Below are positions 23,561-35,205 of a DNA stretch of 64,000 nucleotides, one piece after another. The first letter of the stretch is position 1. Each line of letters starts with the position of its first letter. The DNA lies in contig CAJNOL010001047.1 of assembly GCA_905250125.1 (NCBI GenBank), positions 1 to 64,000 on the forward strand. The letters are read 5' to 3'. A program made the translations under genes and the position numbers. The notes beneath the pieces are model-generated. The model was not told the DNA's origin, ran no database searches, and saw only the letters and a program-made list of their open reading frames with translations. This stretch comes from Rotaria sordida (Eukaryota; Rotifera; Eurotatoria; Philodinida; Philodinidae).

Positions 23561-24904
23561 TTATGTAGAATATGAAAATTGCAGAGTAATGCATACACAA
23601 CAAGAAAGATACTTACTTCAAAAGATAACGTATATCCTTATCTGTATGACATTTACAATAAATATTAAAGAGATTCTTTATTGTCCTATTTCATATAACA
23701 TGTAGTTTTTTTCTTTTATTATGCTTGATGATGTCACACTCGAAAGTGCTTACATGATGATAGATCATGATTTAGAAAGAGATGCAGATATTTAAGTTGG
23801 AAGCGACATTAATTATGCAGTGCGTTTCATAATTTAGTACTAACATAATTTTGACAAATATCTATATACGCTCGTAAGGTATTAAAGGAATGGATAAGAG
23901 AAAGAAAAGCGACAAAAAAAAAGGTAAAAAAGAGAAGAATTAAACCAGTTGGGGTGTGGGTGGTGTAGTTGTGTGTCTTCTCATCATTCACACTCACATC
24001 TATCGAGAAAGTCGATATTATGGTCGGCATTAACATATATTATTTTTTTACATCATTCAACTCCTCAAAGGAAGCTCGGATTATGAAACATTTTTTAAGC
24101 TCCTGTGATATAATTTGACAGATTTATAAGTATTGAAATATAAGACGAGTCTCTTAAAAACCGAAAAAACAAATCAACTTCATTGTTTTGTTTATATATC
24201 TTCGTCATTTTTGTCGGTTCAGATCGGATCACCTCTCATTCGAAAGAGCACGTCAAAGTGAACAAAACGCATTTTACATCTTCCTCAAAAAATTGAGCCT
24301 TAATATCAAAAAATCTTTTTTTTTTGCCGAAAAATTCGGCATTTTTAAAAGCAAATTTTTTTCATTGTAAATCCTTTTTCAATATCAGAGAAAGGCGGGC
24401 CGGTGGTAGAGTGATTTTTTAGCTGCTTTATCCACCTCTGAATCAAACTCTTCTTTGTCAAAGCATAGCAAAAACATTTTTCCTCTCATTATATTCATTT
24501 TATTTTATCTGATCAGCATGATCGAAGTATGTGTAATCGAACAAGTGAAACGTAATGCACCATTGGTGAAATTGTTTGTGATTAGTGTGAGTGATTCATA
24601 ACCAATATTAAGGTTTAGCAAACAAGATAAATGACAGTGTTTATCAATGAAAAATTGTTTAGCATAATCTACATGGGTGCAATCAAGATTGAGCAAAATA
24701 AGATAAGAAAATATGATTAATGTCATCGATTGTTGCTTGTATTTCTATGGTTCATCATTAAATATATACAACTTTTTCAACAGAGGAAAACTTTGGGAGA
24801 TGACTTTGAAGAAGTTATGCTCAAAAGGGCGTAAGTCCGTCAATATCAAGGACTGAACATTACCAAAAAAATACTACCTTGAAAAGAATTGTTTAAATGA
24901 ACAA
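23561..24904. other. Gene-free stretch
   Basis: Holds a telomere-like hairpin (23951-24003). Small frames at 23827-24036, 24188-24370 and 24505-24726 have no recognisable domain. Poly-T and the mirror-like GCCGAAAAATTCGGC hairpin lie at about 24322-24336. Confidence 0.5.
23951..24003. repeat. Telomere-like G-rich/C-rich hairpin site
   Basis: GGGGTGTGGGTGGTGTAG is followed about 20 bp later by CACACTCACATC, so the site is a small inverted repeat of telomere-like words. Confidence 0.55.
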
Positions 24905-26249
24905 AAAACTTATGAATTGATATGAAAGTAAATAGATGTGGCATCTACTGTTGAACTTGTATGAAAGTAAATACCTGTGGCCTCTATACTTTCTTTTTCT
25001 CTTGAGAATATTTCAACATGTGAAACAACTAATCCATATTCTCTTCTAATGAAACTACATTGAATATCTTCATTCGATAAAAAAGCTATTTCAATATTCT
25101 TCTTGAGTATACATATGTCTATATTGAAAGTAAATTTGTTTAATCGTATCATATAAATAAGAATTGAATTATATAATTCAGTACCATCAATATAATTTGA
25201 GTCAGTTCTTATTATTGACGGAAATAATATTAGTTTTTCAAAATTTATCATTCGTTGAAGTAGTGGAATAATTAGATTATCATAAACAACTGTGCGTCGA
25301 CACGAGGATAATGAGAAATATTTCAATTTAGGAAGTTTTTTCTATAAAAATGAAACAAAGTTGTCGAAAGTCAATAATTGACAATTATACTAACCGTGTT
25401 ATCTATAGTTCCTAATGTATGTGTAATTTCTCCTACATGTATAATCAGTATTGATAAATAATTGAGTCATCCATCAAGTAGATAAAGACAATCATCGAAA
25501 GTTTCCACACATCAATTTTCAATTGAGTCATAGTTGAAGACTTGCAATTGGTTGAAAAGTTAAAAGTAGAAAACATTGATCAAGGATCGAATTGACAAAA
25601 ATCTAACTTGATTAGTTGTTTACATAGAAATCAAATAAAAACAAACATAGTTGAAAGGTTTTCAGGAAGTGATGGTGATCTTGTCTTATTCTTAACATCA
25701 ATTTGAAGACATGTTATTTGTTCAATAAGAAGCTTGCGAAGAATTGTATTATCTTCCGTTGAGAAAAAAACGAAAGAAAACGATTATTAATTTATATATA
25801 ATGAGTTTCTTAATGTGCTAGCTAAAATAAAAATAAAAAGTTGAGAATAATTTATTGTATGAAGAAGACGTTCCATTAAATGTTGTTCAATAATGAGTTC
25901 ATTTAAAATGATGATGAAATCGTGGTAAAATATTTTTACAAATTCTCAAAAGAACTTCATTGTCTAGTGAGTAGATACGATCATCAAATGATTTCATCGT
26001 TATAGGGATCATATCAAGATTACGAATATAAAGTGGATCAAGTAGTAATTGATCGAGCCGTTTACTAATACCCACAAGTGAATCGAGAACATCGACCATA
26101 TTTAGTTTCTTAAATATGATAAGTAAAATTTGATTTGGTAAATCGAGTAGATGAAGATGACTGTTATTCGAAATGTTCACGTCTAATTTATTCTGTTCAA
26201 TCGTTTTTCTCATTGCTATCTGAGAGAATAATGAAGGACAAATGTTCAT
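24905..26249 (-). pseudogene. Decayed F-box protein gene
   Basis: The 5' part (26249-25899) encodes an F-box: LHLLDLPNQILLIIFKKL, then DVLDSLVGISKRLDQLL, ending in ILPRFHHHFK before a stop. The downstream part (25326-24905) encodes KYFSLSSCRRTVVYDNLIIP, NFEKLILFP and DGTELYNSILIYM, all characteristic of the large bdelloid F-box family. An intervening stretch reads DDCLYLLDG then a stop. A plausible GT-AG intron separates 25326 from the upstream text. At least two in-frame stops and probable frame shifts break the reading between the halves, so I call it a decayed copy. It could instead be a shorter gene with unusual splicing, but that seems unlikely. Confidence 0.65.
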
Positions 26250-26872
26250 GTTATAATAATATGCTATAATGAATAGATAATGGCATTTTGCTTTCTGTGG
26301 AGCATTCTCTTCTTGTTTATTGGCAGATCATTCTTCTTTTGTCAGAATGTTTGTCATGTATAATATATTTTTCAGAATACAAAAGTAACACATCGACCTC
26401 TAGTGCCTTGCTTAATTCAATTTTGAAAAGTTGTACAAAGGTTAGGCGTCATGAAAGTATACACAATCTGATTTAGTATTATATCTGATAGACAAAAGGT
26501 AATCTTTCATGAATTCTGCCGTTAGATTTAAATATTGTTAAATTTGGACGTAAAGTTGAATGTCAGCATCACATTGATAGCATGTCGTTGTATTTTATGA
26601 TTTAGTATGGCACATTTTCGATTTAACAAAATGTACTTTTTACAGGAAGGATAAGCAATATAATTCGAAATACTTCAAAATAGAAAGTGTTAATCAATAT
26701 AAGAATACTAAAGTTTAATGAACGACACTCTTAAAAAAAGTGATAAAAATAAGCTCTCTTGTCGGTTGAAAATGGGACAAAAATAATAAGAATAGCGAAG
26801 GTATCTTTTTTTTTACAGGAAAAAAAAGGATGATTTTCCTATGTACGAATATATAGAGATAATCAAAAGAGG

Positions 26873-26960
26873 TATGAGTGTTGGAAGCGTGTCTGGTTAT
26901 GGATATGATTGAGAGAAATTACCTGCCCAGCATCCACCTATATCCACCCCCACACTCTGG
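26873..26960. repeat. Degenerate telomere-like hairpin site
   Basis: GTGTCTGGTTATGGATATG on the left and CCACCCCCACACTC on the right, around a short AT-rich spacer containing GATTGAGAGAA. Confidence 0.45.
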
Positions 26961-27147
26961 ACCAATGGGCAAACTTCTCTTCTACCAGATAAAAATCATG
27001 TACAAAATGAGCAAGATTTTTATTGATAGGCCAAAACCTTTTTGACCCAAAAAAGTACTAATAACGTAACAAAAATATAAGAATGAGGTTCTTTTATCAA
27101 CACAAACATAGAAATAAGGGTTCTTTATTAACAAAAAAAAAGATGAA

Positions 27148-27213
27148 TGTGGGTGTGGGTATTAATTGAGAGAAGATGGACACTCACATCCACACTCACA
27201 CTCACACCCTCAT
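27148..27213. repeat. Telomere-like hairpin site
   Basis: TGTGGGTGTGGGT followed by ATTAATTGAGAGAAG and then repeated CACTCACATCCACAC words. The spacer resembles that at 26873-26960, so the two sites probably belong to one repeat family. Confidence 0.6.
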
Positions 27214-27895
27214 CTATCATGTAAATAACGAGGTTTTCACAAGAGCAAAAAACAAACGAATGCTCCATGCTTAAGCATGGTATAGGTGAGAATGCAGGTA
27301 AAGAGAGTATCCAACTATATACCCACAACATCATACAAATCCACACGAAAAACGATGAAAAGTCAGGAAAAAGTTCGTCTCTGAGAAAAATATATCATTT
27401 TATGATTTCAACAGTAGCATGGTGCCAATTGAAGATTGTTAGAATTGTGAAGGGTTCTGGCATAGTGAGGATCTTAGTCGTTGAAAATTTCAATTTGAAT
27501 GAGGATGATTGCCGTAAATGTGCAAGATTTTCGAGGGAACTATTCATGTTCATACTTGATTATAGCATATGCCTTAAAGCTAGATAAATGAAAACTCGAA
27601 TAGTTATAATTGGACTTGATTTCAAAGCTTTCTAGATTAATTATTACTATGAATGCTTGTGTGATATTCGTTAAGAAATATCACGTTTTGTCTTAGATCA
27701 TCCCTATTATTATTTCGGAAAAAAAGTAAGTTGGTCTTACAAAACATAGAATTCTCTGCCTTATATATGCATGAAAAAAGAAGAAAAGAATTCAGTATTT
27801 AGGAACATCATCAAACTCTTTGTTTAATTGCATTCACTCGTTGCAATTTCGCGCACAGTCATTTTTGTACTGAATGTGAAAAAGGATCGTTTTGT

Positions 27896-28810
27896 TTAGT
27901 CAGGATAGAATAGAGGTCCATTTTTAGCACACGGATTTCCCCCTTCGATGAGATGTTCGATTGTAGCTCGATTGCTGTGATAGTAATGTAACTTGTTTTC
28001 GATAATATATGCACGTACTACTTCAAACAAATCAGCGTCCGCTTCTCTTGGTCCGTTATAATTTGCTGGATAATCCCATTGTGCACGATATCGGAAACCT
28101 CGAAAAATTTCCATTTTCCATGACCAAGAAGAATGTAATATGCTACCACCAAAACCTTCCGGCCAATTGTTGACTCTGTCTTGTGGGACTAATCTAGGTG
28201 GAAATGGGTTGCCGCCGGCACCACAATAGTATCCTTTAGACCATATAAAAACAACTGATGGAAAGCGCGTGAAGATCGATAGATGCTCACTTAGATGGTC
28301 TGGAGACCAAGTATCATCATCATCGAGATTAGCAAAATATATGTTGCAATTTGTTCTACAAATATTATGATGTTGATTAGCTCGCTGTAATGCATTGTTC
28401 ATAGCTGAAACACCACCACTTTGCCATAATTGAAAGCCAGTTAGTTTACCTCGTTCTCCATGTTCTGGTAGATTGTGGAGAAATAATCTTGATGGTGGTA
28501 TACGCGAGAAAAGTGAGCGAAATTCTGTTTCGTTTTCGTACTTGTCCCCAGTGACGAACAGTTCCCAATTAGGGTACGATTGAGAGAGTACTGATTGAAC
28601 TGATTTTTTTATGTAGTATGGTGTTCGGCCATTTTTTCGCATATAAGATGCCATAAGGATAATAAACAGAGGATCATGCGTAGTGTTTAATGTTGTAATT
28701 TTAGTGGGAACGAATGATTTCGATGGACGTAAATAGATCATATACAGTCCAATCAAAAAAACTACCAGGCAGATGATAACTTTCGTAGCAACAGAACGGT
28801 TTATTGACAT
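27896..28810 (-). CDS. Type II membrane glycosyltransferase, GT-A/GT2 fold
   Basis: An intronless 304-aa frame. An N-terminal anchor covers residues about 11-27 (VIICLVVFLIGLYMIYL) behind a short basic cytoplasmic tail, placing the catalytic domain in the Golgi lumen. The domain opens with FIILMASYMRKN and SVQSVLSQSYPNWELFVTGD, typical of GT2 enzymes that bind a nucleotide sugar. NLDDDDTWSPDHL (acidic run at 163-166) supplies the metal-binding DxD. A C-terminal HLIEGGNPC segment may hold the late catalytic His. Donor and acceptor cannot be told from sequence. The lack of introns contrasts with several other genes here and would fit transfer or retroposition, though many bdelloid genes are intron-poor. 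Confidence 0.8.
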   Translation of the reverse strand: MSINRSVATKVIICLVVFLIGLYMIYLRPSKSFVPTKITTLNTTHDPLFIILMASYMRKNGRTPYYIKKSVQSVLSQSYPNWELFVTGDKYENETEFRSLFSRIPPSRLFLHNLPEHGERGKLTGFQLWQSGGVSAMNNALQRANQHHNICRTNCNIYFANLDDDDTWSPDHLSEHLSIFTRFPSVVFIWSKGYYCGAGGNPFPPRLVPQDRVNNWPEGFGGSILHSSWSWKMEIFRGFRYRAQWDYPANYNGPREADADLFEVVRAYIIENKLHYYHSNRATIEHLIEGGNPCAKNGPLFYPD

Positions 28811-29298
28811 AATAGATCACGCACAGAATCTATTACAAAGATGAACTTGAAAATTTATTATTAGTAGATGTAATATTGTGGAAAATTTTCAACCTCGACG
28901 AGAATAAACGATGATCGAATTATACAGCTGCATCACAGTTGTTTATGGTATAATAATAAAATATATTACGAAGCTTATAGTTTTTTTTTATATAATACTC
29001 AAAAATTCAAAAACATACTATCGAATAAAGAACGTCAAATTTTTGTAGGTATATTGAATTTCATACTTATCCTATCAGCTTTTGTTCGTTGATGGTCACT
29101 AATGCGTCATTCGGTCTATTTTTTTTTACTGATCTTTTTCTTGACTCCCTCATTCAAGCGTCCTTCATCAATGATCCTAAAAGTGCTTTTCAGATATTTT
29201 TATCTCTTATTTCAAGTATAAAGTTGGAATATGTAGCTGATCAGAATGCTTTTTCCTGATAGATGAAGAATTCATTAAGAGTTTAACATGCGAACTAT
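28811..29298. other. Intergenic, nothing recognised
   Basis: AT-rich upstream region of the minus-strand glycosyltransferase, running up to the large palindrome. It must contain that gene's promoter, but no distinct motif stands out. Confidence 0.4.
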
Positions 29299-31122
29299 CA
29301 CACTAAGTTAAAATGTGTCGCATGTGCCATGATTTACGACATAATGCATGACACATTAAAGCACGACACGTGGTGCTCGTTGCGACACATTTTGCTCAGC
29401 AAGAGAACAACACATTTTTTATTGGTTCGTCTGAAAACGCATACTATGCTTTTTTTCAATTTAATTCCATTATAATTATTTCTGTTCTGAAAACTCAAGC
29501 AAGTTACATCTTGAGATCTTTCCAGCCTCGAGTTGGTCCGATCTCTGCCAGACCGGTTCAGGGTAGTTCTCTCTTGAATATTGATTGAGAGTTGTATTTT
29601 TTTGACTAATAATTTATCGAGAAATAACCTAAAAAAAAATTATTGTGGAAATATTTATCTTACATTCAACCGTGTTGCCTATATATGGCTGTGCGTGCAT
29701 AACAAAAACGGTGAATGAATAGTGAACAAACAGAACGCCACAAATTCGTATACAACACATTCTAAGCACGACACAATAACTCACGACATATAAATGCGAC
29801 ACATTTTATGTTAGAGTGTACATATCAAACCATCGAAAAAAAATTCTAAAAGTCTAACACGTAAGATTGGTATCGTTGGAAAGAGTGCAAAAAACTGACG
29901 AGGGAACCGATGCAACTGATAAATCGCCTCTGAGTTCAGACTCTGTGCATAAGATAGACCTTCGTGAGGTATGAGAAACCCTGAAAGGACAAGTGCCCAT
30001 AGGCCTTCTGTCCAGAGTTCTAGGCATTTTATTGGAATTTTAGCCTATGACATGGTGCATACCAATAAATCGAATGACGGTATTTCGAGCTGAGATTTTG
30101 CTCACAGAGGGGCCTATTTGTAAGTAGAATGTCCTGAAAATTTCAGTTCAAAAGAGTGTTTCCTTCCCAAGATATTAAAGTTCCAAAAAGTAGGAAATTC
30201 TAGCGACTTTGTGGGATATGCGCGATTTTTGAGGCTGTAATATCTCGGGAGAAAAATGTTCTTTTGAGTTGAAATTTTTAGGATATACTACTAACAAATA
30301 GACCCCTCTGTGGGCAAAATCTCAGCTCAAAATACCGTCATTCGATTTATTGGTATATACCGTGTCATAGGCTAAAATTCCAATAAAATGCCTAGAACTC
30401 TGGACAGAAGGCCTATGGGCACTTGTCCTTTCAGGGTTTCTCATACCTCACGAAGGTCTATCTTATGCACAGAGTCTGAACTCAGAGGCGATTTATCAGT
30501 TGCATCGGTTCCCTCGTCAGTTTTTTGCACTCTTTCCAACGATACCAATCTTACGTGTTAGACTTTTAGAAATTTTTTTTTCGACGGTTTGATATGTACA
30601 CTCTAACATAAAATGTGTCGCATTTATATGTCGTGAGTTATTGTATCGTGCTTAGAATGTGTTGTATACGAATTTGTCGCGTTCTATTTGTTCACTATTC
30701 ATTCACCGTTTTTGTTATGCACGCACAGCCATATATAGGCAACACGGTTGAATGTAAGAAAGACAAATATTTCTACAATAATTTTTTTTAGATTATTTCT
30801 CGATAAATTATTAGTCAAGAAAATACAACTCTCAATCAATATTCGAGAGAGAACTACCCTGAACCGGTCTGACAGAGATCGGACCAACTCGAGGCTGGAA
30901 AGATCTCAAGATGTAACTTGCTTGAGTTTTCAGAACAGAAATAATTATAATGGAATTAAATTGAAAAAAATGCATAGTATGCATTTTTAGAAGAACCAAT
31001 AAGAAATGTGTTGTGCTCTTGCTGGACAAAATGTGTCGCAACGAGCACCACGTGTCGTGCTTTAATGTGTCGTGTATTATGTCGTAAATCACGACACATG
31101 CGACACATTTTAACTTAGTGTG
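29299..31122. mobile_element. 1.8-kb near-perfect palindrome with MITE-like ends
   Basis: The left end CACACTAAGTTAAAATGTG is mirrored at the right end, and both flanks read TAT (29296-29298 and 31123-31125), a possible 3-bp target duplication. The two arms (about 29299-30190 and 30230-31122) match closely over nearly 900 bp around a loop of about 40 bp. Within each arm a 520-bp block is itself bounded by related TGTGTCGCAT ends (outer end and about 29821 / 30598), so the structure may be two MITEs in opposite orientation around a palindromic core. Short frames at 29370-29588 and 30832-31092 are mirror images and not genes. The ends begin CACACTAA, so a CACTA relationship is possible but unproven. 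Confidence 0.75.
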
Positions 31123-32237
31123 TATACTATTGAATACAAAAAAACAATATGGATATACTCATTATTTAATTCTATCAAATGATCTGTGGAGTTGTAAAAT
31201 GGATGGCAAAATTCAGGTAACAGAATAAAAATTTGTATGCCAGAACTTGAATGATCAGGCGAATTATGCTTTTTGTGTCACCACACTCTGTATTGTGAAG
31301 AAAAACGATCATCATTGGAGAGAAAATGAAAGAAAGAAAGAAATAGAAATAAAAAAAATTCTGCTCTCTCTTCTTCGCAACAGAATATTTGTTTCGAGTT
31401 ATAATTGCTGCATTGTACACAACGTGAGATGCTATGAACCCATGGAAATGCTTCTCGTTCTGTTTCTGCTTCTGAATATTAAAGAAACTATGCTTGAAAG
31501 GTACACATGTTCAGCTTTGTACTCGTCAAAAGCAAGAAAAAAAAAGAAAAAAAGACTTCAATCCAAAGCGTGACATGGAATGAAACGAGGGAAAGAATGA
31601 TTTTTTATTGGTCTGATGAGGCTATGAGTGTGAATGAAGAGAAAAGACGCACATTGATACATATTGACACTAGCAAAAACAACTATAACCACACTTGCAG
31701 TATATAGTCGCATCGATGATTCTGTAGTTTAATCTTTTTCACTACATTAATCATTCGCAGAATCCGTAAAAACTTCGACAAGTACAGAGATTTCAAGCAA
31801 GCAGGGCGTTGTTCAGCATAAAAAAAAGATATTACACAGTACTACGAATTTACTTACGTGACAACATTCAATAGTTAACCTTGCCATTCAATATATTTAA
31901 TGAGTTCCCAGAATCTAAAGCGGCTCATGTATTACTGACCCAAAGTCAATCGAATAGTGGAAGTAAAAAAAAAAGCTGACCTAAAATTTTGATACTCTCG
32001 AAAGGCCTATGTGTGATGGTTTCTGATGGGTTCCGATTGGTACGATTTTCAGAACTTCTGGGAATGGATGATCCAACCTTTCAAGTTTTTCTTTTTAATT
32101 ACATAAGTTTATTTTTTCTGCTTGACTTCTTTCCTTAGTCTTCGATATCTATCAGATATTTTTCAAGAAAGATCGATTCAAACCAATGTTCATAATATTA
32201 AGATGATTATATAAGGATGTAGATGTGAGTTGTAAAT

Positions 32238-32740
32238 ATCAGCAATGGACTATTGGACCAATCGAAGGAGACAACGTTTGAGCTTATGTAGAAATGGTTC
32301 ATCCTATAAAGGCACACATGTTGGAGAGAAGAAATAAAAAAAAAGAATATAAACATACATCTATGAGTTTTTATTTTTGCAGAGAGAAACGCTTTAACAA
32401 GAAACAATAGAATGAAAGAATATAAACATACATCTACCAATCGTTATTTCATGCACTAATGTCATATTTTTTTTTACTTCTGCTCATGAAAGCAGAATGG
32501 AATGAAGCATTTCTCTTTAAATAATTTACGTTTCTGCGTGAAAAAAAAATCAATTTCTACTAGAATTTCTCCTTAGAGTGGAAAAGTCAGCAGCAGACAA
32601 TAGGACCAATACATTCGGACATTGTTCCTATTCATACAGAAATGGTTTATGTCATATAAAATCACATATATCGAGAAAAAATGAAAAACAAAGCAAGCAT
32701 ATATCTGTCACGTTATATTTGCCAAAAAGAAATACTTCAC
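32238..32740. repeat. Diverged direct duplication of a ~160-bp segment
   Basis: Segments at about 32238-32400 and 32586-32740 share the order TCAGCA, ATTGGACCAAT/ATAGGACCAAT, then CAGAAATGGTT-like text, then GAGAA and AAAGAAATA phrases. They are old direct repeats about 350 bp apart, without a coding frame. Confidence 0.5.
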
Positions 32741-32773
32741 CAAGAAGAAATAGTAAGCAATAATATACATGTA

Positions 32774-32860
32774 AGGTGGAGGTAGAGGTATGAGTCTTCA
32801 GTTCAACCAAACCTAGATCCCAGTCACACCCATCCATACCCACACCTATATTCACATCTC
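32774..32860. repeat. Degenerate telomere-like hairpin site
   Basis: GGTGGAGGTAGAGG on the left and CACACCCATCCATACCCAC on the right. Confidence 0.45.
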
Positions 32861-33256
32861 CTCTGTGTTGAACCATTATTTTCATGCTTTGAAACTCACC
32901 AAAGGATTCCTCTCTAGTATCAACCTATTCCAGTCTCAAAAATCATTCTATTTTCTTCAGCTGAATCCTGGATGGTTTTAGTTAATCAATAGACTTTTCT
33001 ATCGAGTTGTGACTTGAATATGTCTATTGATAGAATATGCTAAAGGTTGGGGTTCGCAGCAGCTAACAGAAAGCGAAATAATTATATTATTGTGACGAAG
33101 AATCCAATCGACGTTGATGAATTGCATTGTGGAAATCGCATCGAAATTTAATTCATATAGATGATAAATAAATATAACAGTATTGATACATTCAATGATA
33201 TAGCGAAGTGAGCGAAAGATATTTGTCCTTGTAGATTGTCTAGAATTCGATTGAAC

Positions 33257-33300
33257 AGGGTGTGGGTGTGGATAAAAAGAACACCCACATTCCACCCTCA
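33257..33300. repeat. Telomere-like hairpin site
   Basis: GGGTGTGGGTGTGGAT, a short A-rich spacer, then ACACCCACATTCCACCC. Confidence 0.65.
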
Positions 33301-33357
33301 GGTTTCATGTTTGCATCTAGAGTATGCTTCTCAAATGACTTTTTCTGGAATAAATAG

Positions 33358-33503
33358 CAGGGCAAAACAGTTTATCCTGTTCTGGCCTGTGCCCTTTACC
33401 ATATTCGCCCTACCCTACTCTCAGGGCAGGGCAGGGCTAAAAATAAAAAATGCGTCTTGCCTTGCGAACAGCGCAGGGCAGCTCTGCCCTGTGACGGTCC
33501 CTG
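33358..33503. repeat. CAGGGC-rich GC island
   Basis: Starts CAGGGCAAAACAG and ends in GGTCCCTG, with internal CAGGGCAGGGCAGGGC and CAGCTCTGCCCTG hairpins. The CAGGG-type ends recall hAT-like MITEs, but the flanking 8-mers do not match, so no family is assigned. Confidence 0.4.
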
Positions 33504-34439
33504 ATTTCTGAAGCAATAATAATAATACCACTAAATATATAGGTATGGATGGCCTATCTATTTCCAAAGAATAACGAGTAAAGATAATTTCAGTAATTTA
33601 ATGCGATGTATATAAGATAGGGGAAAATATCTTTTCCAGGCAACTCAGTATGCTTCGATGTTTATCAAAACAACTGAAATATGTTTTCTCAATATTTTTT
33701 GATTACAACGATTATGTTCCGACCTTAATAGCGTTTTTCTCCTAAATTCATTTTTGCTTATTGTTTCACTATGGTTCAGTTACATTTAGATTAGTGAATT
33801 TGGTACTGGTTTCTTATCATTCACAAACTATCTCTCATCTTCACCCTCATGATAGTCTGTGAGGCGATAGTAAACCAGTACCATCCTCTCGGTAATGGTG
33901 TTTCTTTCCCTGTAAATTTTTCATTCAAATATGACGGATTTTTCTATTTATTCACTGTGAAATGGTATGTTTGTGGCCTTAGGAACATGTAACTTTACCC
34001 GACACAGGAAATAAGAGCTTTTTTGACAATCGTCGTGAGCGTGGGCGCCTTTGCCGGCAAAAATATCGGAAATATAGATGTACCGAACGAATTTTTGAAA
34101 ATTTATAGAACTGAGATCGGGATCTGCTTCGAAACTTTGGTTCTATCAGAACAGTTATTTTTCAAGAAAAATTAAAATTGAGACTTGAGAAACGTCGATT
34201 TTTCTTATGAATATACGGACAGCAATTTCATTAACTCTAGGAAATGGATATTTCCAAGACTTTGAGATTTAAAAAAACTCATCTTTCTGCAAGTTCTAGA
34301 CCGACAATTAATGAATTTGTACATCTCTAACTGTGTTATTTTTCTAAATTGCTTGCAAAGGAATTTTTCCTATCTGAAAAGTTTCATTAACATTTAACAT
34401 TTTTGAAGTAAAGAACAAGATTTTCCTACTGAGGACGAT

Positions 34440-34700
34440 GACTCCAGTGCTCGGATCCATGAATTTCCGGCAGGGACTCGCAGGAAAGACACCATTTCCG
34501 ACCGGAAAATGAAAGCAGTATTCCGGGCAGAAATTTTGCGGATTTTTTTCAGTGACTTCCAGCCGTTTTCTGCCAAAAACAGCCGGAAGTTACCGAAAAG
34601 AATAGGAAAATTTTCCGATCAGGATACTGCTTCCATGCCCTTTTCCCATTCTCTTGCCGATCCAGATCAACTTTGGACGCTTCTGGTCCGATGATAAACT
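34440..34700. repeat. TTCCGG dispersed repeat, copy 2
   Basis: Shares TTCCGG/CCGGAA words and the phrase ATACTGCTTCCATG with the repeat at 60-345. It contains TTTTTCAGTGACTTCC, also present reversed at about 63040. GC-richer than its surroundings. Overlapping short frames on both strands are by-products of the repeat. Confidence 0.6.
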
Positions 34701-35205
34701 TTTCGTTCAGTATGCAAAACACTTGAAGGAGTATCGCCCTGAAATGTTTTTTACTCGAGCCACTATGCAAAACATTTGTTATGTAACTTGTTTCATCGCT
34801 TGATGACATATGGAGTAGTGCGATGGATTGTATCTTTAATTTGTTGTCGATTAATAAATATTGCATCAGCATTTCGAATTTCATAACGTCGGATTAGTAT
34901 TAACATTAAGAAACTTCTAAGTAGACAAAAGTCGAACTACTCGAACCAGCGAAACGCAATTCAGTTTAGTCTCTTGTATGTAAGATTATATTGTATATTT
35001 TGAAATATTCTTGGCAATTCACTTTATTCATCGCTCTCTCTATATATATATATATGCACAGTAAAACATTGACGTATAGATTTTTACGTTTATTTCGAAA
35101 AGAGCTTTTTCACAAAAGAAATAACAAATGAAAAAAAAGGTGTCAATCTTGTTGAACTACTAGTTGTTGCAGGAAAACATCCAAGATCTTGCCAATCTAC
35201 TGGTT

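Larger units (their letters stand above)
26250..27895. other. Gene-free stretch
   Basis: Contains two telomere-like hairpin sites (26873-26960 and 27148-27213). A 106-aa frame at 27267-27587 (+) has no recognisable domain and I do not call it a gene. Confidence 0.5.
31123..35205. other. Gene-free stretch rich in small repeats
   Basis: Contains a diverged tandem duplication (32238-32400 / 32586-32740), two telomere-like hairpins, a CAGGGC-rich GC island at 33358-33503 and the second TTCCGG repeat. Short frames such as 31247-31573 (+) and 33236-33511 (+) have no domain I recognise. Confidence 0.5.

Noticed and set aside
24390-24460. GGTGGTAGAGTG phrase resembling a tRNA D-arm
   Set aside because: No matching acceptor stem or box B at the right distance.
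29370-31092. Two similar open frames of 72 and 86 aa on opposite strands
   Set aside because: They are mirror images produced by the large palindrome and contain no domain.
33358-33503. CAGGGC-rich island as a second hAT-like MITE
   Set aside because: The ends agree only over CAGGG and the flanking 8-mers (ATAAATAG and ATTTCTGA) do not match.
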